From positions 29,145,465 to 29,209,464 of the forward strand of contig OX419762.1 in NCBI GenBank assembly GCA_948567375.1: a DNA stretch of 64,000 bases, written 5' to 3'. The notes beneath the pieces were generated by a model. That model did no database searches, was not told the origin of the DNA, and saw only the letters and a program-made list of their open reading frames with translations. Source of the DNA: Lunularia cruciata. Lineage: Eukaryota; Streptophyta; Marchantiopsida; Lunulariales; Lunulariaceae. The translations under genes were made by a program, and so were the position numbers. Below, piece after piece: positions 24,385 to 33,787 of this stretch (positions are counted from its first letter, which is position 1; each line of letters starts with the position of its first letter).

Positions 24385-24638
24385 AATAGGATGGATGGAA
24401 TTTATTACCACCAAATCCATTTCCATCAAACCATTGGGATTTTTGTGTCCAAGTACAACCCAAGCATTGTTTCACACAATTCATCACCTCACGCTTTGGA
24501 CAAGATTTTTTGCATATGATCACCATATTTGAGGAACCTTTGGTGCTCCCGGTTGTAACTTATGGAGAATAGTGGACGTGCTACTTTTATGTGTAACTAA
24601 ATTAGATAAATTAGGGGTGGCATGATAGAGTAGCAACC

Positions 24639-25590
24639 ATGGCGACAATGCCCAAGGTTATCATTGCTATGCAACAACAAATTGAGCACTTTACTTGATT
24701 GTTGAATGAACAAGATCATTGATGACAAGAGCACGTTGAGAGAGTACCAATTTGAGAAAGAGCAGATCAAATCCAATTCCCTAAACCCAAGGTATTTGAA
24801 GGAGAGAATCTCCCGGATGTAGTCTCCCGGATTTTGTTTTTGACTGTGAATGTTATTTTGAAGCTACTAATCTTCAAGATGAGCGGAAATAGATTCTCTT
24901 GGCTTCTAGCCAATTGGATGGAGTAGCAAAGCTATGGTGGAGATTCCAAATGGAATGAGTTGAATGACAAATTGTTGCACCAATCTTGACGTGGGTAGAA
25001 TTCAAGAGTGCAATAATTAGTTGATTCTAAGCTATAAATGCCACACAAGCTGCATGAGATAGGTTGGCGGAGTTGAAATAGATTGGCTCTATAAGAAGTT
25101 ACATCATGCAATTCTAGAACACCATCATGCAATTCTAGAACACCATCATGCAATTCTAAATATATTGGAAGGTGAAGCTCTGGATCAATTTGTGAGGGGC
25201 TTGAAGTCAAGAACCAAATTAGAGATAACCATGAAAGAGCCACAACACTTGGAGGAAGCCATGCGGTTAGCCAAACGTTTTGATTCCATGGTTGTAACAA
25301 CTTGGTCTCAACCTTGACCTCCACAAAACCTACCGGTACACTACACATAGGTGGAGGAGCCAACACCAATAGAGATTAATGCCATTCAATAGAGACCACT
25401 TGGCATTGGAGATAGAGAAAACTACAATAAAATGGTGGTTGTTTTTATTGTCACCAATTGAGACATTGCATTGTTGAATGTCCACTCAAGAATGGGTGAC
25501 CTCAACAAGTCACCCATATGGAGTTTGTGGAGTAGAATGATCAAGGAAATGAGGAATCCCAATAGGAGATTTCAAGCCGCATATTGGGAG
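24639..25590 (+). pseudogene. G gag (fossil)
   Basis: Begins at ATGGCGACAATGCCC after a 250 bp leader. A capsid-like part follows with FECEYFEA-like and ERKXILLASQL-like traces. At 25431-25480 a canonical CCHC knuckle is visible (CFYCHQLRHCIVEC, spacing C-x2-C-x4-H-x4-C). A three-copy 21 bp in-frame repeat lies near 25102-25160. Multiple breaks. Confidence 0.75.
25102..25160 (+). repeat. 21 bp tandem repeat in G gag
   Basis: Close to three copies of a 21 bp unit beginning CATCATGCAATTCTAGAAC. The unit is a multiple of three, so it would add seven residues per copy without shifting the frame. Confidence 0.85.
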
Positions 25591-26018
25591 CTTGATTAGT
25601 TCTAATGGGATTGAAGGCTTGATCTATGTAAGTTTGTTTCACTTGCAAGATATGATATCTAATCAAGGTTGTAGGATTTTGGTTGATTTTGGAAGTTCAA
25701 AGAATTACATATCCATACAAGTAGCAAAGGAGTTGGGTATTCCTATCAAGCCATTAATTGGAGATAAATTGATGATGGCGGATGTTAGAAAGGTTTTGCA
25801 TTTTGTACCTCATATCTTGTTACCTTCAAGATTGGGAAGGAGTATTAAGAGTGTATGAGGTTTGTAGTGGCATCTCTATACTACAATGTCATTCTAGTAC
25901 TACCTTGGCTTGAACATCATAAGGTTCAATTTGATTGGACCCACAAGTACAACAACAAAGTAGGAATTTACGATTAGGTTGTTTGGTACCTTTGAGTAAG
26001 ACAACTAAAAATAGTTAG
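25591..26018 (+). pseudogene. G protease (fossil)
   Basis: Contains a retropepsin-like active-site region, ILVDFGSSKNYIS (family Asp-Ser/Thr-Gly-Ser/Ala), then VAKELGIPIKPL, followed by the flap-side WLEHHKVQFDW-like trace near 25910. Broken. Confidence 0.8.
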
Positions 26019-26198
26019 TCCCAAGATGAGAAGTTTGTCAAGGAGGTAGCCATAGAGCAAGCCTTGAAGGGAGCTGAGTCCCAAGATGAGAAGTTTGCCA
26101 TGAAGGCAGTCATGGAGCAAGCTTTGAAGAGAGATGAGTCCTTGGATGTGAAGTTTGTTAGTAAAGTAGCCATAGAGCAAGCATTAGAGGAAGGTAAG
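26019..26198 (+). repeat. 60 bp tandem repeat between G protease and reverse transcriptase
   Basis: Three consecutive 60 bp units, each coding for about 20 residues: SQDEKFVKEVAIEQAL, SQDEKFAMKAVMEQAL and SLDVKFVSKVAIEQAL begin the three copies. The units have diverged from each other, so the expansion is not recent. All three remain in one frame. Confidence 0.92.
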
Positions 26199-27180
26199 TC
26201 TATTTTTGTGATGTGGATCAAGCCTATTGCACAAGGAAAATTTGAGGAGGGCCAAGAGCCTCATCAAGCAATGGTTGATCAGATAGTTTAGGATTTTTTG
26301 GACATGTTTTTGGATGATCTGCCAAAGGGATTACCCTCCAATTGTGGTATGCCCTTCAAGGTTGAGTTATTGCTAGGGAATACTCCAATGAGTAGACCAA
26401 TTTATCGGCTCTCACCAAAGGAGTTGGAGGAGTTCCAAACAACACTTATAGAGTTGTTGGAGAAGGAATTCATACAACAAAGTACATCTCCTTGAGAGCA
26501 CCAGTACTATTTATTCCGAAGAAGGATGGAGGACTTTGTTTTTGTATTGATTACCGTGGGCTTAATAAGAAAACAATGAAGAATGCATATCCCTTGCTTC
26601 AAATCAATGACTTACTTGATCAATTGAGTGGAGCACAATACTTCTCCAAGTTGGAGCTTTGCAATGGCTATTGGCAAATCCCCATTGATAGGGAGGATGT
26701 GCAAAAGATTATCTTTTACACAAGGTATGGGCATTTTGAGTAGAGAGTTCTACCTTTTAGGCTCACTATTGCTCCAATAGTCTTCATGGGTCAGATGTAT
26801 CTGGTGTTGGATGGACTATTGGATTGGTACATGGTGGTGTTCTTGGATGATATCTTAATCTATAGCAAGATAGAGACAAAACATGTGAATCACGTGCAAG
26901 AAGTCCTAAGATGACTATGATAATGGAGATTTTAATGCAAGAAGTCAAAGTGTGCCTTTTGGCATAAGGAAGTTACCTTCTTGGGTCACAAGATCTCATA
27001 CAAGGGGATCAAGATGAAAAAGGAGAAAATCAAGGCCATTTTTTATTGGCTTACTCCAAAATACGCTACAAAAGTATGAGCATTTAATAGATTGGCCAAT
27101 TTTTACCAATGGTTCATCCATTATTATGTTCATGTGGCTGCACCATTGATTGACCTCTTGGGGAAGAACTTGAGCTTTTA
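26199..27180 (+). pseudogene. G reverse transcriptase (fossil)
   Basis: Chromovirus-type reverse transcriptase: RPIYRLSPKELEEF, VLFIPKKDGGLCFCIDYRGLN, QYFSKLELCNGYWQIPI and the catalytic VVFLDDILIYSK, then the connection part with a FLGHKIS-like trace. Order and spacing are canonical. Multiple breaks. Confidence 0.92.
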
Positions 27181-27860
27181 GTGGACCACCAAGCACAAAG
27201 AAGCATTCCAGAAGTTGAAACATATGGTGTCTTCAATACCCATTCTTCAACCATTTGATCCTCAACTACCTTGTGTGGTTGATTTTGATGCTTTTAAATT
27301 TGCAATTGGAGCCATGTTGCAATAAGAATTCCTACATGGACTACATCCCATTGCTTGTATGTCTCACCAACTAAATATAGCTGAAAAAAATAACTCTGCT
27401 TGAGATCAAGAACAACTTGCAATGGTATACGCCACCAAGGTATGGAGACATTACCTCTTGGAGAAACAAGTGATCATGCAAACAGATCAAAATCCATTGT
27501 TGCAGACCTTACACTTGGAACACATGAAGAGTCAATATCATTGATAATAGGAGCAATTCTAATTGTTTGACATCAAACTTGAGTACAAACCAGGTTGATT
27601 CCATGTCATCCCTGATGGCCTATTACAACAACTTGATTTGAACTCTCTTCCTCTCATCATGCATGGTAATTACAATGGTATCAATTGATTCCAAGGTCCA
27701 AAATGAATTTTGATCAACTCTACAACAAGATCCCTTCCTCCAGATGGTACATGGTCGTCTTATAGTATGTGACAAGGAGTACAACACCTTCTCCTTCAAG
27801 GAATACCCTCTATTCCATGAGGACCGGATGTATGTTCCAACCAAAGGTGATCTTTGACTT
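27181..27860 (+). pseudogene. G RNase H and linker (fossil)
   Basis: Entry block with HKEAFQKLK, then LPCVVDFDAFKFAIGAML, HPIACMSHQL and YATKVWRHYLLE, ending in a KPGXXXVIPDGL-like segment, all standard chromovirus RNase H traces. A zinc-finger-side linker follows. Broken. Confidence 0.82.
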
Positions 27861-28494
27861 GTGTGCCTTCAACAAGCCCATGATTTACCAATTGCTGGTC
27901 ACATGGGTGTGGACAAGAGCTTGGGTACCCTCCAACACCAATGGTGGTGGTCCAACATAGCACAAGATGTTTGGGAGTTTGTCCAATCATGTGAGAGTTG
28001 CCAATACAACAAGGCCAATAACCAAAAACCAAGTGGACTCCTTCAACCACTCCCCATTCCATCTACTTGTTGGGAACATGTGAGCTTAGATCTCATCACC
28101 TCCTTGCCCAAAACAAAGCAAGGTCACACAAAAATTATGGTATTTGTGGATAAGCTTAATAAGAAAATCCATTTGGCACCAACAATTGATAAGGTGGATG
28201 CTCCAACCTTGGCGCAAATCTACTTTGACAATGTATTCAAGCATCATGGGATGCCATGTGTACTCATCTCCGGCCTTGATCCTTGCTTCATTGGAAATTT
28301 TTGGCAAGCACTCTTCTAGATACTTGGCACCAAGTTTGCTTTGTCCATGGCCTATCATCTTTAAATTGATGGACAAACTTATTGTGAAAATTGCACCTTG
28401 GAAGATTTACTTTGTGCCTTTGTCAACATTCACCATAGTAATTGGGATTAATGTCTTGCAATTGTGGAGTTTGCCTACAATAATTATAAATAGG
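27861..28494 (+). pseudogene. G integrase, first part (fossil)
   Basis: HHCC zinc-binding domain with H-x3-H (AHDLPIAGHMG) and C-x2-C (CESCQYNK), then GLLQPLPIPSTCWEHVSLDL opening the core, MVFVDKLNKKIHLAPT and VLISGLDPCFIGNFW for the second acidic region. The core is interrupted by a solo A LTR and resumes after it. Broken. Confidence 0.88.
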
Positions 28495-29251
28495 TGTAAT
28501 ACTCCAAGGATAGGAGACCTGAAGAGAAACACACCAAGAGAAACACGCACTTTCACACTCAAACTCCGATGCCCCAAAGGAGCACCTTCTCTTTATTATA
28601 TAGGCAAAGCGGATCTCCTCCAATGAAGCTCCACCATACGATTAGGTACATAGATAGGTGACATGTCACCAAGCTCCACCCTTGGATTACTTACTTGGAT
28701 GGGTGACATGTTGGTCCTGGTCCTATCTGGTTGGTCAAACAAGCTTTGACTGGAGGGAATCTTTTAGGGAATCTTCCTGTAGGAATCTCAGAATCACGCA
28801 GGTGAGGTACCATTGGAAAGCTCTTGATGAGACAAAGCAAAGGTGAGGGAAGGCCAGACTTTCCTTTGTTGGGGGGGGGGGATTTGCACATTTTTGAGGC
28901 CTAATTCATCCATTCAGGCCTCCAAAATTGCCTTCAAAGATTTCAAGCATATTTTGGTTCTAACTCTATTAGTAGAAGTCCCATTTTGGTGATACCTCTT
29001 TCTGATCTATTCAATCCATCCTGCGTAACATCCTTCCAGATATTACCAACCCAATTCTCACCTTCAAATCATATGTCTAACTATTGGTTCTAAGGTTTTC
29101 AAATCTATTTTGGTTTTTTGCCCTATTAGTAGAAGTACCCTTTTGGTGACACTTCTATCTGATCTATTTTGACCATCATGTATAATATCATTCCAGATGT
29201 TACCAAACCAAATTTCACATCTAGATCATATAGCTAGCTCTTGGTATTACA
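28495..29251 (-). mobile_element. solo LTR, family A (copy A-3)
   Basis: 757 bp, TGTAATACTCC to GTATTACA, flanked by ATAGG on both sides (28490-28494, 29252-29256). It lies in the integrase core of G. A run of 11 G residues stands at 28871-28881, at a spot where other A copies have shorter runs. Confidence 0.96.
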
Positions 29252-29256
29252 ATAGG

Positions 29257-29948
29257 CAAGCACTTGATTCTCTTCTTTCTTTCATAATTTTGGCCAAGAC
29301 ACACTTTTTCTAGATTCCTTTCTTGCTCCTCCTCCATCTCATGTCCTTCATACTTCCACCTTTTGGACCACCATCTCCCAATCCCTCTAACAAGCCAAAT
29401 ATCATCTCCTTGTTGCTCAGAATTGATAGAAACAATACACGGATCACCATTGTCGTGATCTCAACTTTCAAGTTTGTGATAAGGTCATGCTCTCATCCAA
29501 TAACCTCCCTCTCCCACTTGATACCCAAGTTTTTAAACTTGTTTCTAATTGGATAGGACACTTTGATGTCACCCAAATTGTCTCTCTTGTTGCTTATCGA
29601 CTTGCCTTGCCTTGCCTTATCATATGCATATCCATCTTGTCTTTCATGTTTCCAAGTTAAAACCCTTTGTTCCTAACCCATCTTCTTTTTTCTCTCAAGT
29701 CCAACCTCCCCCTCCTCATGTCCCTATCAATGATCATGAGGAGTACAAAGTTGATCATATCCTTGCGCGTTGCCACATTCAACAAAGCTGTTGACAACAT
29801 ACGAAGTACAAGGTCCTTTGGAAAGGGTGATCCCCTTCATGATGCCACATGAAAACCCCTTTCTCATCTCTAGAATGCACGACTGGCCTTCCAGAAGTTC
29901 AAAGCTTCATTGACGATGAGGACGTCATCAACAAGTGGTGGTGGAATA
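29257..29948 (+). pseudogene. G integrase C-terminal part and chromodomain (fossil)
   Basis: The integrase C-terminal module includes a FHVSKLKPF segment near 29650. A chromodomain follows at about 29735-29870: EEYKVDHILARC, TKYKV, then LWKG-like and DPLHDATW-like traces. Chromodomains of this group bind modified histone H3 and direct insertion to heterochromatin. A short GGG-rich tract precedes the 3' LTR. Multiple breaks. Confidence 0.85.
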
Positions 29949-30349
29949 TATAACAATATGGAGTTTAACAACAAAGTTGGTAGAGCTAACAAAGTAGTAA
30001 ATAAGACAAATTAGCCTAGAATATTCTAGAAGTATCATAAGAAGCTTCCTAGCTAGCTTAGCTTGCACCCCAAGTAGGTAACTTCTAGAAGCTTCCAACT
30101 AGCTTAGCTTGCATGCCAAGTAAGCGGCTTCTAGAAAGAAGCTTTTTGAGAAGCTTCCCAATTAACTTGGCTTGCACTCCAAGAAAGCGGCTCAAGAAAG
30201 CTTCTTTAGAAGCTTCTCAAGAGCCTTTTATGATCCCTATAAATACAAGAGCCGAAGCTCATGCTAGGCATTTGGATTTTTCCCTCATTCAAGTGTCCCA
30301 GTGTGAGTTTCCATTCTTCTATTTCTCTCCTTGATCTTGGTCTTTTACA
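29949..30349 (+). repeat. 3' LTR of G
   Basis: Partner of the 5' LTR with the same ends, heat-shock-like sites and TATA box. About 37 differences in 401 bp by hand count. Confidence 0.93.
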
Positions 30350-30354
30350 TTGTC

Positions 30355-30660
30355 CATAGGGCAAGAACTTAGGAGAAGGTTGTATTGTTCGAGCAAAGTA
30401 GCTACCAAGGGTTTGTTGGCTAGGGGCAAGGAAGTGTTTGAAGGATTTGAAGTGTGGAACTTCCATTACAAGACTCCTATTGCAAGATGTTCTTCTAACA
30501 AGACTAAGATCAATTGTGAGATTCTTTTCTACAAGACCAAAAAAAGAGTAGGTAGAGATTGCTATACATGTAAAATATTAGGACAAATTTTGGTAGATAA
30601 TGAATGAAAATGCAGCACAATGATGCACTTAGGTAGTGTAATCTTGATTAGAATAAAGGA
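30355..30660 (+). other. E/H element: last internal stretch before its 3' LTR
   Basis: Plus-strand sequence between G and the right direct repeat. One open stretch of 85 codons covers it (GKEVFEGFEVWNFHYKTP, INCEILFYKTKK, RDCYTCKILGQ), so it was probably coding, but no family is recognised. It is continuous with the sequence left of C3 once both insertions are set aside. Confidence 0.4.
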
Positions 30661-31390
30661 TTTGGAGCCAATTGGCATTTATAAGGGGTGGCATTTGAAG
30701 GAGATGGCAGTTGCAGAAAAATTATTGGGAGAGAAGTACAAATTATTTTTAAGGTTTGATCCCACCTACATAAGGTAGCTTAGTCTACTATGGTGGGGTT
30801 GGTGTTAGTCATGGACAGGTCCCATGGGTCAATTGATAGGCCATTTAGTCAAGATTGAGTATTAACTAGCAAGAAGGAGGAATCGGCCTTGAGGAGGAAG
30901 ATCACATAATATGAAGGTGTTTCTTGCAGAGTAAGAGATAACCCTATGTTACAGGTGGCAGGTTGTAGCCAAGAGATATAAACTCTAAATACCCTATCCA
31001 TTATTTGCTCTCAAATCCCTTTATGGATGATTGCTAGTATCAATGAATGACTATAGGACTTGTGTGATGTGGTTGTTCTTGTTCATGGTTGATACCCTAT
31101 GTCCCCACTATAAGATGTCCCATAGTTCTCTTGTAATGTGAGTATTGATTTATAGAGTGACAACCAAGGAGGTTAACGTGTTTACAAGGGTGACAAACCT
31201 ACAAGCCATCTCCTAGGTTAAGTGTCCCATGGTAGACTTGGTCCCGCAGCATGGCTATGTGCACTATGGGGAACCTGCCCATAGTTCCTTCTAGAGCTTA
31301 GAGAAGGACCAACCACATAAGGGTTGTCCCACAATTTCCTTTGCCTATAGTTCTCCATAGCCCAAACTATAAGTTAGGTCATTCTTCCCA
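30661..31390 (+). repeat. 3' LTR of E/H
   Basis: Direct repeat of 1995-2713, about 80% alike. The high divergence marks E/H as the oldest paired element here and fits its containing B1, G and C3. The right limit is approximate. Confidence 0.6.
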
Positions 31391-32976
31391 AAAATTGTAT
31401 TTAAGGATGGTCAAGATTTATAGTTGTTATCTATGTAGTGCAATAGTCCAATACATCAAAGAGATCAATGTGGGGAATTCAAGGAATCTTTGAAAAAAGG
31501 AGTAGTCTTCTTCAAAGATGGACTTATTCATTTGAAAAAGAGAAATCTTGGCAAAGGAGGTGTGAACAAGCTAGCAGAGGAGATTCTTACTTTGCATGCA
31601 GTGTTGTTGGTTGAAGCTATGACCTGTAAAATTCAAGTAAATGAAAAGGAGAATTTTCATGATTCTATGTGGTCACAAGTTCAGAATTTTATCCATAAGA
31701 AACATGTGTCCATAGATGTACAACAATGGATAGGTAATATCATCAAAAATTCAATAGGTTGAGATGATCCTATTGATTTTGTGTTTGCTCACAATTATAT
31801 TGCAAAGACTAATTATGATGTCTTGGTGGAGGAGAAGAGAGGAAGACATAACATTGAGGAAGTTAGAGCATCAAAACGCAAACAAGAGCAGGAGGAAGAT
31901 CTCCAACAAAGCCTAAAGTTAAGCAAAAACAACTATTTGAGAAAGATATGTTCATGGATGAAAGGATGGCTAAAGAAGAAACTCAACACTTGGAAGAGGT
32001 GGGAAGGATAGAAGACATGAATTATTGTTTACAAACTCCAATCTTAGATTGAAGCTACAATTGATATGAGGAGGATTTTGGAGGATAGGATGTTGAATGA
32101 GAAGATAGAATTTACACTTGGGAAAATACTTGGCATTGATAAGAGATATTTTCATGAGGTCATATTGATATATAATAACAATACAACTAATATAATATGT
32201 ATAATAAAGAGAAAATTCTATGCAATAGAAGGGCCTAGGTTTCCAAAGCTCAAACTACAAAATTTTATCAAGGGAAGCTGGAGCAGGATAGATGCGTTAT
32301 ATGCTATCATTCCAAAGCTACCTATGAAAGCAACTATGTTATATATGAGATGAAGTTAGAGCCAAGGAAGTAGGGAAGTCATTCTAGATCTAATCATTGG
32401 GCAAGAGCTACAACAATAACACTAGTGAAGTTGGAAGTTTTGGATCAGCTGGTTGTAGCTTTGATGATCATGGTTTTGAATTGAATCTGATTTCCAAGAA
32501 TTTTCATGATAAAGGGTTATGGCCAGTTGATATTGGATATGATTGGAAGGTCAAGGGGTGAATAATAGCAAGAGTGAGATGTATGGAGCATGTCTAGATG
32601 TCAAGGTGACTATTGGAGATGTTAGTGCCTTCCAAACTTCTTTATCCATGAGAAGGCTACTTATCCAATCTTATTAGGCCAATTATTATTGGACTGAGGA
32701 TGGAGACCAATGGTTTGGATGATAGATCTGCATATGCCCAAATAAGAAGTAGGGATGGCACAAAAGTGGTCCAATCTTGATTATTTTGTGAGCAAACACA
32801 AAATCACAAGACTAGAGATAAATTGAGGGATGTGTACTTACATAGAATAAGGAAGGAGTTTGTTGATTCTCTTGATGAAGAGGATTTTTGAAGGGTGCCA
32901 TTACAAAGTGGGAATGTGGTGGCATTGACTATAGTGGATTCTTGCTGCACAAGAACAAAGAGAAGCTCTTTTGTAT
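31391..32976 (+). pseudogene. D element: gag knuckle and protease region (fossil)
   Basis: The frame resumes with a cysteine-containing CNSPIHQRDQCGEF-type knuckle near 31430, then VVFFKDGLIHLKKRNLG, GGVNKLAEEILTL and a Lys/Glu-rich stretch. Further on come ELNLISKNFHDKGLWPVD and LDVKVTIGDV traces, as in the protease part of this lineage. It ends where the solo B LTR begins and resumes at 41267. Multiple breaks. Confidence 0.6.
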
Positions 32977-33787
32977 TATGAGCGGATGTGTCTTTGTGAC
33001 AACCCGGCAAATATCACTTTTGCGGTAATCGGGTAAGTAAAGTTCATTTCCGCAGAGATACAAGTCAGAATTGGTCAAATACAAAGCAAAGTAACAATTT
33101 CAGTTCTTCTTGGTTGCGTCTTTAATCTCTTAGGTAGAAACCACACCCAGAAGATAGTAACAAGCACTGATTTGTAGTCTTGTCACAAATTTACACTCCT
33201 TAATCACAAATCCTTCAATTCTTTCCAAATGATCTTGATTGTGATGATTCAAGCTTTCCCAAAAATAGCACTTCACTGCAAAACAACTTTGCCTCAGAAT
33301 TTTGTTCCACCCCTCCACTGAAGGCACAACTTCCTTGATCAAAATTACTTCACATCAACCTCGCACTGCACTCACAAATGCAGAATACTACCAACACTAC
33401 AATTCCTCTCAGATCTGTCAAGGCATTGCTTTGATTGCACTTCAATCAAGATCAAACACACAGAATGAAGATCAAGGTTGTGGAATCCAACATCCAACAA
33501 GCGCACTGACTTGCACTTCAAATTTCTCCAAACACTCACAAACACAATTGCAAAGTTGATACTCGGAATCAAGCTCAAGCGACGAGCACTACTTCACAGC
33601 ACTTTGCTTTATCTATTCTCAGAAATAATGAGCACTGAACAACAATTCTCTACAAATGCCACTCTTAAATTGTGAATCAATCGACAGTTCTAACAACTAT
33701 ACCATTCTACAACAACTCTTCTAACTTGTAGATCCGAAATGACAATGCACCTCTTCATATCTGCCTCTTCAAATCTCAAAATTGTTA

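Larger units (their letters stand above)
23968..30349 (+). mobile_element. chromodomain Ty3/gypsy retrotransposon G, both LTRs present
   Basis: A 6.4 kb span including a 757 bp solo A LTR. It has 401 bp LTRs, an initiator-Met primer site, gag with a CCHC knuckle, protease, reverse transcriptase, RNase H, integrase and a C-terminal chromodomain, which places it among the chromoviruses. Short LTRs and the chromodomain type suggest the Reina lineage. Flanks TTGTT (23963-23967) and TTGTC (30350-30354) agree at four of five bases. The LTRs differ by about 9% by hand count. All frames are broken many times, so it is structurally complete but dead. Confidence 0.92.
1995..31390 (+). mobile_element. 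large old Ty3/gypsy element E/H (Tat/Athila-like), full span including nested insertions
   Basis: Two direct repeats of about 700 bp, about 80% alike by eye, lie at 1995-2713 and 30661-31390. The left one is followed at once by a primer-site-like sequence (TGGCACCGTTGCCGG), close to the tRNA-Asp type site used by Tat and Athila elements. Between them, on the plus strand, come gag, protease, reverse transcriptase, RNase H and integrase traces, then several kb of further degenerate sequence. Removing the nested insertions (solo A LTR, B1, C3, G) leaves about 12.9 kb, a normal size for the Tat lineage. The D element resumes on the far side. Broken throughout. The alternative is that the sequence after 16560 is a separate element. 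Confidence 0.6.

Noticed and set aside
26019-26198. CRISPR-like or satellite array
   Set aside because: Only three diverged 60 bp units, in frame with retroelement coding, without spacers.
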